Of a stretch of DNA of 64,000 nucleotides, positions 18,804 to 30,894 are shown piece by piece; position 1 is the stretch's first letter; the number at the start of each line of letters is the position of its first letter. A program made the translations under genes and the position numbers. Under the pieces are notes generated by a model. The model did not search any database, was not told the origin of the DNA, and worked only from the letters and a program-made list of their open reading frames with translations. Origin of the DNA: Brugia malayi (taxonomy: Eukaryota; Nematoda; Chromadorea; Rhabditida; Onchocercidae); assembly GCF_000002995.4 (NCBI RefSeq), contig NW_025062479.1, positions 18,286,721-18,350,720 of the forward strand. Reading direction: 5' to 3'.

Positions 18804-21595
18804 TTCCCTTCGACTTATAGAATATCAGCAAACTGCATTAAGAATTTCTTAATCATGAAATCCTTATAAATTGTAACATTTAGTGTAGAAAAGTATAAAG
18901 TACTAATTTAGAATCGACCAGCAGATTTACGAATTGGAATGATTTCTGCTGATTTGACTTACTGATACAAGATACAGGAAACAAGCTATATATTCTTATC
19001 AGCATTTCAATAATAAGCGATTGATAATTGTATGTGTTAGTACAAATATATTCAATATTATATCATTTATTATCTTAAAAATGTGCCCGAAGCTATTTGA
19101 ATGAAAAGCATATATCAATACAGTACCGATTTGAAGATGTAAAAGTTTTTGTAATTAAGAGAAAACCATGCCTCTGTTCATTAATCAACTCACTAATTAC
19201 TTCAACGCCGGAAGGTCACGCTTTCCATGAACAATAATTGCATGCTATGTGCTTTTATCTTCAAATACCAGTTATCCGGCACATTATTTTATCACAAATT
19301 AAGATCCACTTAATAGGATGCAGTCATTCTCCCTGCTCATTTATTATATTAAGCAGCATCCATTTACTTGGACTAAGCTAAAATGCTGTTGAAATGCGTC
19401 ACAAGCCCTGAAGTTTCTTAATCAAATATTTCTAAGAAGACATTTCATTTTGGATATTACACATTGTTGCTTTGTTGTTTCGAATTACATGTAAAATAGA
19501 TAAATAAATTCATTCTAAAGAAAAAGATTTCACAAAAACACATGGCTTGCATACTACTCATATCATGCTAATTTCATTCATTTATAGAAAATCAAATAAA
19601 AAGGAAGTAGAAATGTTGACGGACTTATTATTAGAAATGTTGACGGACTTATTATTACCACATCATATTTTTAATATGATATTATTGCATATTAAAAATC
19701 TTGGGAAAGGTCAAAAATAATTTTTTAATAAAATAAACAGTTTGAAAGCAAAAATTTTAAAGAACAGTACCAGTAACATTAATGGAGGAAGATTCATTTT
19801 TGATGAAGTAATGAAGAATGAAGCATTAATGAAGAAATGTTGTTCAACAGACCAAGTAAATTAGACTCCTTCAAAATGGTACTTGGTCTTAATATAATGC
19901 GAAATTTAAAGTGTAATTTATGTTGTACGTCATAAAAGATTCCAGATAATACTCAGCAGTTCGCTGTCAAAATTTGCAAGTAATGGTCATTAATGTTGGA
20001 TGCGGAAGTGCATCTATCATAAGAATACTTTCACTATGCTTGATACAAAAGGGTGAGAATTACAAGTAACACCAACCGATAAATAAATGCAGCGGATTTT
20101 TTGAAATCAGATTTAAGATGTTAACAATTCGTAATTATGTTGAAGAATGGTTCAAATCAATACGTAAAATGATACTGTCAAGATTTTAGAAGATAATGCG
20201 ATACATTTGCAATATATTGTTTACATAAATAACATCATCGGAGATCATTTGATCTTTCAGAGTAGAACTTATGCGACTACGACTGAGATTACAATAAACT
20301 CATGATAGATACTCTCTTCCGAGTCCTCTGTCTTCACCTAACTCGTCACTTCTATCCCACATCTTCCCGAAGATAGGTCGATCCATTTCAATCTATGAAT
20401 TACATCCGTTGAGCTTGATCCTATGCACAACACTCCCGTAATCTCAACCCACTATTTTTGTGGCTCACAAACTATCACCATTAATATAATACATCCCATC
20501 TCTCTTCCCGTTATGAAGATTTCGATTCCTTTATTGGGACATCGGTTATGTCTCAAAATTTGACTACGTTCCCTAACGTGATTTTACGATGAAGGTTACT
20601 CTCCATCAAATCTTGAATCAATGCACAAATCGAATCTTTGGATAAATTAAAGTACATTTTTGACTTTGGTCCTAAGTATTCAATGCAAAGATCCTCCGAC
20701 AACTGCCTACTTAAATAGCTTATGAAATACTGGCAGCACTTATTAGCAAGCAAGAATAACCATAACAGACAATAACTAATAACGTCTTTCTTACACAGTT
20801 GCAGGACCAACAACTCTTAGCAACAAGTTTCATGGGTCTACTAGAAAAACATTCATCAAGTAGTGACAAGCCCGTTTATAACATCCAAATGAAATCAGTG
20901 GGATCTTTGTTCTCCTGAACTGAATGTTCCTGATATACAATTTGTCGACCTCATATGGATAAACTCGAGCGTATGTTAACGTCACACAGCTTCTCAGCGA
21001 TATCAATTACTAAATCGCTTTTAAGTCGAAACATCTAGTCCGAGATTATCGATAAATGCAGCACAGGAAACAGTTTCCTTCCGCACCATAAGAGTCAAAG
21101 AAAGAGCTGTGAAATGAAAAGCGAAATAGCGAAGTTTATTGAAATGGCCCTTTATAGACAGATTTCAAAAGCACAAAACAGAACCAAGATAGTGCCACCT
21201 CTATTATTATATCATTGAATATCGGGAGTGTTCTGAAAAACAGGGAATATATATAGAATGCTTAGCAAAAATACCTGTAGTTACCTATCTTCAGGTATTT
21301 TTTGCACTTTGTCTCTTTCGTCGTCAGGGCTACCAATAGTGTGATTTCCACATCCCAAAAACATAATCACAAGACACACCATTTGTGTATTAACCTACTA
21401 GAATACATAAAGACCATCACAGAACCAAACTGATAGGAAGCAGACGATTCCAATAGTAGGAGAAGAATTTAACTATCGTCCACAGGCAGAAACAACACTC
21501 ACTCACCCCCCATTCACATCACGCCATGCATATCACAGAAATTTTAACGTTAAGAGCGAGAGATGATCAAAGTTTCACAGTGACATAAAACGATC
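18804..21595. other. Intergenic with repeat remnants, no gene supported
   Basis: About 2.8 kb between the small membrane-protein gene and the minisatellite. A 24-bp unit is duplicated in tandem at 19608-19655. From about 20220 to 21560 the base composition is less AT-rich and short frames on both strands end quickly, which suggests a decayed mobile element, but I found no protease, reverse transcriptase or integrase motif and no clear terminal repeats. Confidence 0.4.
19608..19655. repeat. Tandem duplication of a 24-bp unit
   Basis: Two exact back-to-back copies of TAGAAATGTTGACGGACTTA plus TTAT are visible. Likely a recent slippage or repair duplication; no function inferred. Confidence 0.85.
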
Positions 21596-21720
21596 GTGGG
21601 AGGTAATTGTTTGGTTGTGGCGTGTAAGGGTGATGACGCTCTTTCATTTGGGTTGCGGCGGCGTTGCGGGCGAGCATCATGTCTGCTGCGATGTGATCAG
21701 TTGCCGCACGATCTGTGTGG

Positions 21721-22280
21721 TCTCTCTGCAAGATGTTATTTTCTTCTGGGTGGTCTCTCCGCGAGATGTTATCTCTTCTGGATGGTCTCTCCGCGAGATG
21801 TTATTCTCTTCTGGGTGGTCTCCCTGCGAGATGTTATTTTCTTCTGGGTGGTCTCTCCGCGAGATGTTATTCTCTTCTGGGTGGTCTCCCCGCGAGATGT
21901 TATTCTCTTCTGGGTGGCCTCCCTGCGAAATGTTATTCTCTTCTGGATGGTCTCTCCGCGAGATGTTATTCTCTTCTGGATGGCCTCTCCGCGAGATTTT
22001 ATCCTCTTCTGGGTGGTCTCTCCGCGAGATGTTATTCTCTTCTGGATGGCCTCTCCGCGAGATGTTATTCTCTTCTGGGTGGTCTCCCTGCGAGATGTTA
22101 TTCTCTTCTGGGTGGCCTCTCTGCGAAATGTTATTCTCTTCTGGGTGGTCTCCCTGCGAGATGTTATTCTCTTCTGGGTGGTCTCCCTGCGAGATGTTAT
22201 TCTCTTCTGGGTGGCCTCTCTGCGAAATGTTATTCTCTTCTGGATGGTCTCTCCGCGAGATGTTATCCTCTTCTGGGTGG
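21721..22280. repeat. 33-bp minisatellite, about 17 units
   Basis: The unit is GAGATGTTATTCTCTTCTGG followed by GTGG and a variable TCTCTCCGC / TCTCCCTGC / CCTCTCTGC segment. I count about 17 copies, the second one base short (32 bp). Because 33 is a multiple of three and the unit lacks stops in most frames, long open frames run through it: on the plus strand 21596-22336 and 21615-22316, and on the minus strand 21677-22384 with an 11-residue acidic repeat (HPEENNISQGD type). None has splice signals or non-repeat flanks that look conserved. I therefore call it a repeat, while noting that expression of one frame cannot be excluded. Confidence 0.9.
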
Positions 22281-23481
22281 TCTTTTTTCTCGCTAGCATA
22301 TTCTCTTATGAGTTGAACATTTCTCCACTGAGATAATTTGAAGCACTGTCGAATGATATAATGTGCACTTGAAGTTTGTGACAAAGAATATTATTGGTTT
22401 AAGATCATACAAGAACTACTGCATTTACTGTATGTTGACATCAGTACTGCTATGACGTGGAGCAGTTTCACTGAACTTATGTGAATTAGTGAAGCGTAGA
22501 ATTCGTTGTTCATAGTTCTTGCATTTATATGTGTCTACTATCGTTGCATTTTTTGCAGTAGATTTGATTTTTTGAAAATTGTTTCACATCGTAAAAGTTA
22601 GCCGGTTATGAAATACCTATCTCTCTAAATGCGATCATTAATCATAGGCTGAGCGACCAAATTTTTTTCTTACTTTATTGGTTTTTTCCAGTATTCTAGG
22701 TGTATTCATTTATCTTCCCTCATATGATTAATTGGCAACAGAGACGGAGGAATAACCCTTCCCTTGTTTAGATAGACGATGATTATAACTGACTTAGATT
22801 TATTTTAAAATGGAACTGATATTATCAATGCTTTGCAGTAGTGTAGGTAGTGGGATACATTTTGTCCTTTATGCTCAGCTTTTTTTAATCCCAGATTTAA
22901 ATCTCGATTTGTTTAATGTAACTTTTCGGATAGTAAGGTAAAGAAGATTTAGAATGTTTTATAGCTTTTTTTCTTTTTTTTTCTTAAATCTTCACTTAAA
23001 TATTTTGGGTTATCGGTAACTCGGTCCGAAGTTCAGTCAGAATGCCCGCCAAAACAGAATAAGTGCTGTAAATACACAGTTTATAACATTTTGCATTGTT
23101 TGTTGCTTTGAACAAGTCTTTTTTAGTAATAAAAGATTCGCTGTTGAAACATTCTTTTTTTAATTTTGCAGAACATTTCATTATTACGCTTTAGGATGAA
23201 CTGATCTTTGACTCCACTTGTTCAACAGATATATTTGTATTCGGTTTACTTTTCACAGAATGGTTTTTTATTCTTCCCGATAGTTCGGCTTATTGTGTAA
23301 TCTAAGGACTTGAGTAGGAATGATTTTTGTACATTCGTTACAGTTTAGTTCAGCAAAAAGTCTATAGTTACAAGTTCTAATTTTTTCTCTGCACCGTTAA
23401 TAATATTCACTGGTGTAGTGTTCTTATTCCCAAAGCTTGAATTTCGTAAAAGCTTTAAATTTCAGCTTTTACTGCTTTGCA
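22281..23481. other. Intergenic between minisatellite and MO25 gene
   Basis: About 1.2 kb of AT-rich DNA. AAATTTCAG ends at 23465, 16 bases before the MO25 start, and is a plausible spliced-leader acceptor. Nothing else supported. Confidence 0.5.
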
Positions 23482-26203
23482 ATGCCTCTGCCGCTGTTTG
23501 GCAAATCGCATAAATCACCTCCGGATATCGTTAAAAATTTAAAGGACTCATTGACACAACTGGAAAAATTGGAACGAGGAGATAAAAAGAATGAAAAAGT
23601 TGCAGAAGAAGTGAGCAAATCACTTCAGGCAATCAAAAGTATCATTTATGGACAGGAGAGTCAGGAACCGCACTTGGAACAGGTTAATTTCTTTCATAGC
23701 CTTTCGTGCTTGACGCTGCTTTGTGGGAGCCACTTTGTAGGAATTGTTTCTTTTCTGCATTTTTCCTTTAGCATAAAGCATAAACTCAAAATAATGCTTT
23801 TCTTCAGGATTCTAGTATTTGTTTTAAAAAATCTCATTTGCACTTATCCCAGATGGAGGCGATTTGTTGGTTATAGATGTTGGAATTTGATAGTAGATGT
23901 CGGAGTTAAAGCTTGAACGATTGAAGCAAAGCAATCCTAGTGCTATTCTCATCCAAGAAGTAATAATTTTTACAGGTAGCACAACTGGCTCAGGAATCAT
24001 ATAATTCATCGATTCTTCCTATGCTGATCCAGAACTTGATAAAGCTTGATTTCGAAGCAAAAAAGGATGTTGCACAAATTTTTAACAATCTACTGCGACG
24101 GCAAATTGGAACACGTTCACCAACGGTGGAATATGTGCATACACGACCGCAGATTCTTGAAGCACTTGTTAAAGGGTTAGCTGATGTTTGTCTTATCAAG
24201 CAGTATTTGTAAAATTCATCAAAAAATATGAAGTTCATTACTAATTGCAGTTGTGTGGGGTTAAAAGTGGAATGCGTCTTTGTTAAGGAGAAGATAGAAA
24301 CGGAATGGGTGAACAGTAAAAGTTTTTTCAAGAAATGCAGGAGCAAATTTTTTTTTGGAAATAGCAAGTCTTTTCGTTTCAGTAAATGCCTGATTTAAAT
24401 TCTTCCAAAGAGTAGGATGGTTTTGTTATGCAAACACAAAGCTATTGTCATATTGAAGGATTCAGTTAGAAACTGGGTTTTTCATCTAAATTCTTTTATA
24501 TCTTGTATGTTTTCCGTCCAAAATTGAGACCTGTTTGGAAAAAAAAAAAGATATATTTGTGTTCAAAATGACTTGTAAATTAAGCAGAAAAAACCGATAG
24601 CTCCACGCAGAACGCGATTCTCAGTAAATCACAAGAAGTGATGCTGATTTTGTGGTTTGCAGTGATAGACAGATTTTTTCTGCAGGTATGAAACTCCTGA
24701 GATAGCTGTTACTTGTGGTAGTATGTTAAGAGAATGTATCAGGCATGAAAATCTTGCAAAATTGGTTCTTTATGGCAATGATTTTTACAAATTCTTCAAT
24801 TATGTGGAGGTTAGCTTTTTGCTTTTATTATAGGTTAATAACTTGGAGCATTTCAAATTACTGATCAATCAGTGGTAATCGGTATAATCTTCCACATAGT
24901 GTTATATGTTTTTTTGAGTTCTAGATTTTAATAAAACCTCACTGTATCATTTTATTTCAATGAATAGAGCAGAATATTAGTAATGAGGAATAGAGCACGA
25001 CATTTAATTTGGAAACCGCGATATTTGACAAAATTTGTCCATTTATTAATATCAGAATTGATGAATATAGTACATGAAATAGTTTGTGGCAGATATTATC
25101 GAGCCTACTAAGCATGTTGCTGCAGCAGCTATTGAAGGTGATTTGCTTCGGTAATAAGAATTAGTCACGAGACACACTGCTTCTTAGTATGAACGAACTC
25201 GTTAATGATATGAAGTCTCACTAATGAAATGAAGTTCCTGACTTATCGGTTCAACTCCTAAGGTAAAGTAATTGTAGCTTTGGCGGTACGTCTCTTTGTT
25301 CCAGGTATCTACATTCGATATTGCATCAGACGCATTTTCGACCTTTAAAGAATTAGTCACGAGACACAAGACAATTTGTGCTGAATTTCTGGACAGCAAA
25401 TACGACGAATTTTTCCAGGCCTATCAAAATTTGCTGAATTCAGAAAATTATGTTACAAGAAGACAATCTTTAAAGGTTTCTGTTCTTGTGGAATTTATCA
25501 TTTGTCATCATAACTGTCGTTTACTGATCTGCAGAGAAATCTACGTATAGAACTTGCTTCTCGGTATCTTTCCTTAATATAATGACAATGGAAGGATTAT
25601 TCTGTTTGGTGATTTTAATCTCTTTCCAGTTGTTAGGCGAATTATTGCTGGACCGTCACAATTTTAATGTAATGACGAGATATATCAATAATGCTGACAA
25701 TCTCAAGCTCATGATGAATATGCTCAAAGAGAAAAGCCGTAGTATACAATTTGAGGCATTTCATGTTTTTAAGGTTTATCATTTATTGCTCTCAGTAATC
25801 ATAGACAAATTCGAGGAGAAGTAGAATTTGACCATTTGTGCAAACATTATGATTTCATATGATAAACTCAAAACATTTTTTGGGGATTATTTATATGTAA
25901 AAGTTTTAAGTACCTCAATTGTCTATAGTCTGGTTTATTTACTTTCTTTCCTTTGTAGTCATAAATCATATATTTATTTCAATGAGCAAATTATTATTAT
26001 CTGCATATGGATTGGATCTTTTGATTTTCTAGGTTTTTGTGGCAAATCCGAACAAATCGAAGGCTGTTGCTGATATTTTATTGAGGAATAAGGAGAAACT
26101 AGTTGAATTCCTTACTAATTTCCATACTGATCGTACAGAAGACGAGCAGTTTAATGACGAGAAGGCTTATCTCATCAAACAAATACAGGATATGAAAGCA
26201 TGA
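23482..26203 (+). CDS. mop-25: MO25 / CAB39 scaffold protein
   Basis: Armadillo-like helical scaffold that activates LKB1-STRAD and STE20-type (GCK) kinases in the cytoplasm. Six exons join in phase: 23482-23682, 23976-24175, 24686-24809, 25305-25475, 25630-25773 and 26033-26203, giving about 335 residues, the usual family length. Matches to the family run end to end: [20 protein letters not shown] at the start, [104 protein letters not shown] and [18 protein letters not shown] near the C-terminus. The start ATG lies 16 bases after an AAATTTCAG acceptor, fitting trans-splicing. Intron 3 carries a 20-base copy of a piece of exon 4. Symbol follows C. elegans naming; which of its paralogues is closest is not determined. 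Confidence 0.96.
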
Positions 26204-28411
26204 GCTTTTTTTCTTCACTTGTGTGTAAAGCAGTTTTTCGTTTCTATTTAGCTGAATGAAATGCTTTTGTAGCTACTCCATGATCTTATCAGACTACCAC
26301 TGGTTCCTTGCTTATCATTTCTTGCTGTCGTGATTTATAGTAAGATTTCACAATTCCCTGAAAAATTATGTGCATTATTTGTTGACAGCAATGTTTACTC
26401 GAAGTTTGCAAATAATGACTGGGAAAGAGAGAGATTGTTCTTTTTATCTTTGAATAAGAAAAAAGGAAGCAAGATTGCACGGCAGTAGTGTTTCTGTATA
26501 TCTTTTCCTATTCAGATTTGTTTCATCACAGAGGGAACTTGAGTTTGGTGCCTGTAACTTTTTTTTTTCTTTTTTTTTTTACATATGATTTGGGAGCTGT
26601 GCAGTTTTATTTTCTGTTCCTCAATTCTGCTCATATTATATTATATTGTATATGAAATAATTAGGCGAAGTACTTGCTGTTTTCCATCCAAGTTTCATTC
26701 TTGTAATTTGCGGAAAAACTCTCCAAATATACAAAGTCTTTCTGAAAATAAGTGTATCCTGTCCACGTTAAGGTATGTTTGTCATTGTGTTCCTATTTCC
26801 AAGAAACTTCCTAGGTTTAGATCAAGCCTCATCCAGTGGTTCTTTATCCTTTGTTTAATTTTTTCATTTTATGAGGAATTCAGCCTGATTTCTTTTAGTA
26901 TCTTACAGAACTTGAAATCGTAACAGGATATCTACCTTCTACGTCTTGATTACCTCAAATAATTGATCAAATCAGTTGCGTTTTTTTAGAGCTCCCGATT
27001 CCTAGATTGTTATTTCTAAATGATATTGATTTCTATCGGTGTCTGACTTTTAGAATCGTCACAGAATACTTTTTGCGAAGATTTTTATGAAGAGAAATCT
27101 ACAAAATATTTGCTGCATTGTTTAGTTCCTTGGAATATTCTGTCTGTGTTGATGATTTATTAGTAATGTACACGATATGCTACATGTTATGTCATTGCAC
27201 GCAGGATTTTTTTTTTTGTTAAACACGTAAAATGCGTGAAGTTTGTCTCGAAACTTTTCTTTCATTCGTTATAATTTATGACTGTACCACTTCGTATTTG
27301 TTTTTGTAGTATTTGACAAGGACAAAGTTTTCCGGATTTGAAATGAGCTTGTTTGTGTTCCTCATCCTATCGAATTAGAGTTGATGGTACTTGAGCAGAA
27401 TCCTGGTCAAGGTCTTCATTTTTAATAGAATGACAATAAAAAGAATCTTTACTGACTCAACCAACATGTGAAAAATGAATCACAGATTAGAGCCGTGTGG
27501 GTATAAGTGAACTCAAAAGGTATTATGAAACTTGATGAATTCAAGTGATTGTTTTGGCTTTATTAATTTGTAAAACCTGGCTTTCTGGATAAGGAGAGCG
27601 TCTTTTACACTGCTAACACTAATTGCACTAAGTTTGGAGCATTAAGAATGTGCCAATTCTCAAATTGGCTAGCTTTAACCAATAATGAAATATCTTGAAC
27701 ATTAAAATGCCCCAGCAACGGGACGTTAACGATAACAGTACTGGGAATAAAGACTGCGTCAAGGAACTGACTCGGCATAGAAATGACATCAACTTCTGTC
27801 ATAATTACGGTGATTCGCAATTCAAACATTTTTAAAATTAAGAAGTAGGAAATAGAAGACAAGCATTTCAAGATGAAGATAATAATGAACACTGGCATAA
27901 GACACGGTGACGACGACGTTGTGGCCAAAGATCAGAAATTATTCTCTGAACTAGAACCACTGGAACTAAACGATTATAAAAAAAGAAAAGCATTGGGACA
28001 TTCACAAACACAGTAACTTAAAAAAAAAGTCGAGTGACTGCTGAAACAAATTCCCAATAGGTTTGACTGGAGACATTATATATATATACATTATATATAT
28101 ATATATAAAGATTTGAAAGATAAAGATTATATATATATATATATAGATATAAAGATTTGAAAGCTGATGTAATTCTATTATGAATCACTCTTTTTACCTA
28201 ATCTGGTGGTTACAGTTTTCGAAAATACTACGTTTACACTATAAAACTGCAACAAGAAATTCAAAAAACCTAGAAATGTTCTGGAAAATTTCTCTAACCA
28301 GTGAAGTAGAAATGTTTGGAAAAAATTAAGCTCATGTATAAGTCTTAGATTCAGTAACTCAATCACCAAAACTACATACGTTTTTGAGCGTATAATCATT
28401 TCGACATCTTA
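26204..28411. other. Convergent intergenic region, MO25 and SelT 3' ends
   Basis: About 2.2 kb between two genes pointing toward each other, likely holding both 3' UTRs. A minus-strand frame of 107 codons (27605-27928) is open but hydrophobic, lacks splice context and is not recognised. At 28078-28145 there are (AT)n blocks, and the block ATAAAGATTTGAAAG is repeated. Confidence 0.45.
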
Positions 28412-30209
28412 TCAGGATGAGTCGAATGTAAATGTATCGGAAGCCTGAAATAAACAAAAACTAAAAAACCATCAAATCAAATCGAACAAATTACTTGGTA
28501 AAAAACCCACCCTTACACCTTGCAGTTCCATTTGCTGGTCAACAATCTGAACCAGTTCTGATGGTGATGGCACTCGTCCACTTTCAAGTTTTGACCATAT
28601 TTGTTCATCGCCCAAGTAAATCTCGAACGCTCCTGTCGACATAAGAGAGCCTGGAGTGATGAACAAACTGAATAATTAATCGTTTTAAAATCATTGTTTC
28701 ATACTTTTGGATTTAAATAAATGAGCTCCCTGTATGTAGACAGTCCCAAAGCAAATTAGCTTCAAAGATTTCCACTGTTTCATTTTCAAAAAAACCAACT
28801 CACCTCTCATCGAGTCATTTTAAAATCTCAAAACGAGTGCAAAGATGTTTTTATCAGAGCACTCCAAAGCTGTATCAAGTGGTATGAAAGTAATGTTACA
28901 ATCCCAATTCCTCAAAGACAACGTTGTCAAAATCAGATAACTAACTTTCAATAGTGTTAGATAGAAGAAACAACATCATGCAAGATGACACTTTGTTGTT
29001 CAAGGCCCATGAGAAAATGCGTGGTGTTGGCTGTCCAATCGATGCAAATGGATCCTGCCCCATTACAATCAATACAATGAGCACTATCTTCCCTAACCCA
29101 ATAATCTGAAATATTATGTGTTTTTTGGAAATTTTCATCAAAAATGTACCGCTAGTGATGAGCTAATTAACTGCTTAGGTCTTTTTAGATTGTCCAGTCC
29201 TACGAAGTAATTTAATACATAAAATCCTAACATAACTCCAAACAACATTTAATGGACATAATATCGAAAAGTTAAACTTCTTGTCAAAGTACAAACAGCA
29301 AACAACCAGTATTAAACAGTGATTATCAAATTTTGCAGATCATGCACTTTTAGAGAGTAAAATAAGACAAAATCCAATCCAAATTTTCTCAACCATATTT
29401 GAAATATATTAAGTTTTAAGTAACACATACAAATTAAAGCAAAGGAATGATTTTCAACCTGCGCCAAAACGTTTTTCCATGCTTTAGGTGAATAATTAGC
29501 GCCATCAATTTTCATTGACGGATACTTCTCATGTATGTAACGAGAAAATTCATCAAATGCTTGCCGATAACCACATGAAACACTACAATTTATTTGAAAT
29601 TATAAAAGTAAGTCATTTTTATGCAAGTATGTTCCTCTCATGTCACAATTTTTTTGAGTAATGTCAGTCTAAATATAAAGCAAGTTCGGCTGAAGTCCAA
29701 ACTTCACCAGTTGTGTATTAAAAAGGATAAATGGAAGTTTGATGGCTTTTATAGAATCCTCAAAAATCATAAATCTAACCAAAACAAAAACTTCATGCTA
29801 GGAAGTTTCCTAGTAGTATGTGGCGGTACACTGAATTGAGCTGATTCTTGCCTAACTCGAATGTAGTCCGCATCCTCTAATTTTTCGTCCATTTTCTGGA
29901 ACAGAAAGTTCTCCTGATAACAGCGGAGAAATATGACTGATCCTTTTTTTTTGAGGAAAAAAAAATTTCTTTTTTTTTGGGAAATTATATGAGAAAAAGA
30001 ATCGGTCTAAACACGATCTCGTATCTTGTAAAAATGATTAAATAACCAGTGCTTTTCGCAGTAATTTGTAAAAAACCAACCTCATCACCAAATTCCTTTT
30101 TAAACACTTCATCGTCGTCATATTCATCTTTGGAATGTCCATAGATATCCCGTAAGGATAAGAGCAGAGCTATACCTAAGATAACCGTACCAATTTGGTT
30201 CGTAATCAT
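28412..30209 (-). CDS. Selenoprotein T homologue, cysteine form (thioredoxin-like ER protein)
   Basis: ER-membrane redox protein of the SelT/Rdx family. Exons on the minus strand, in order: 30209-30081, 29895-29780, 29582-29459, 29105-28946, 28650-28517 and 28444-28412, about 231 residues. The start MITNQIGTVILGIALLLSL is a signal peptide or anchor, followed by an acidic linker. The redox centre reads FCVSCGYR, so cysteine stands where vertebrate SelT has selenocysteine (CVSU). Next come YPSMKIDGANYSPKAW, a membrane-associated hydrophobic stretch (KIVLIVLIVMGQDPF), NNKVSSCMMLFLLSNTIES, and MSTGAFEIYLGDEQIWSKLE with PSPSELVQIVD, all close to the family. The last exon (ending SDTFTFDSS) is the least certain; without its intron the frame continues to a stop near 28472. 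The gene is divergent from the angiomotin-like gene. Confidence 0.9.
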
Positions 30210-30894
30210 CTAACAAAACCTGAAATTCCACTTCTCTTCTTATATAATTCAACCAATTTAAGCAAGAAGAGTCATCAAAGTTACGGTGACCACAGCTGCG
30301 ATAGAAAATTTATTCCAGAGAGAAAAAAGGAATAACCGCAGGCGGTGACGAAGGAACATAACTATTACTGGCAAAAATTAAGTGCGAGAATGCGTGCGTC
30401 ATGGAATCAGAGATATGGTGAAGGACAAATGGTACTTTGAGCAATCACACCTATCTCCTAAATCACTACAATTAAGAAAAAAACAGCACCTTCGATAAAA
30501 CACTCGAGATTGAGTCCCGAGAGCCGCGTTAAATTCTACTGCATTGGTGTAATTGAGAAGAAAGGCATATAATAAGGTCCTGCGTTTGTACAACATTTGG
30601 TGTTTGACGAAGGGAGCGTCTTCAAAGGTCAAGAGTTAGTATACTGTAAGAGTGTGATGAGAACACTGCAGTCATTATAGTTTTAGTCAACGGATATTTC
30701 ATTTGGCTAGTCTTAAAGAACTTCTGTCGTTGCAAAATATACTACAATATTTTGAAATGAAGATAGTATTACTATCTCTTACCAAAGGTTTGTACCGGAC
30801 ATTTTTGTCACCCTTTCCAGATGACTTAACTATCGTTCTTTTCAGTTGCAAGAAAATTTTCTCACCGATCAATCCGGGGACGGACGGGAAGGTT
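30210..30894. promoter_or_regulatory. Divergent intergenic region between SelT homologue and angiomotin-like gene
   Basis: About 690 bases separate the two start codons and must carry both promoters. TTCTTTTCAG at 30836-30845 is a good candidate spliced-leader or intron acceptor for the rightward gene. The frame is also open from an ATG at 30757, but those residues are hydrophobic and unlike the rest. I see no other motif I can name. Confidence 0.4.

Noticed and set aside
21596..22384. Long open frames on both strands (up to 246 codons)
   Set aside because: They arise from the stop-free 33-bp repeat; listed as a repeat, not as genes.
26585..26923. Plus-strand open frame of 112 codons after MO25
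   Set aside because: Hydrophobic, Phe/Ile/Ser-heavy AT-driven composition in the presumed MO25 3' UTR; no homology recognised.
27605..27928. Minus-strand open frame of 107 codons
   Set aside because: Hydrophobic, no splice context, no recognised residues, located between two convergent 3' ends; chance frame more likely.
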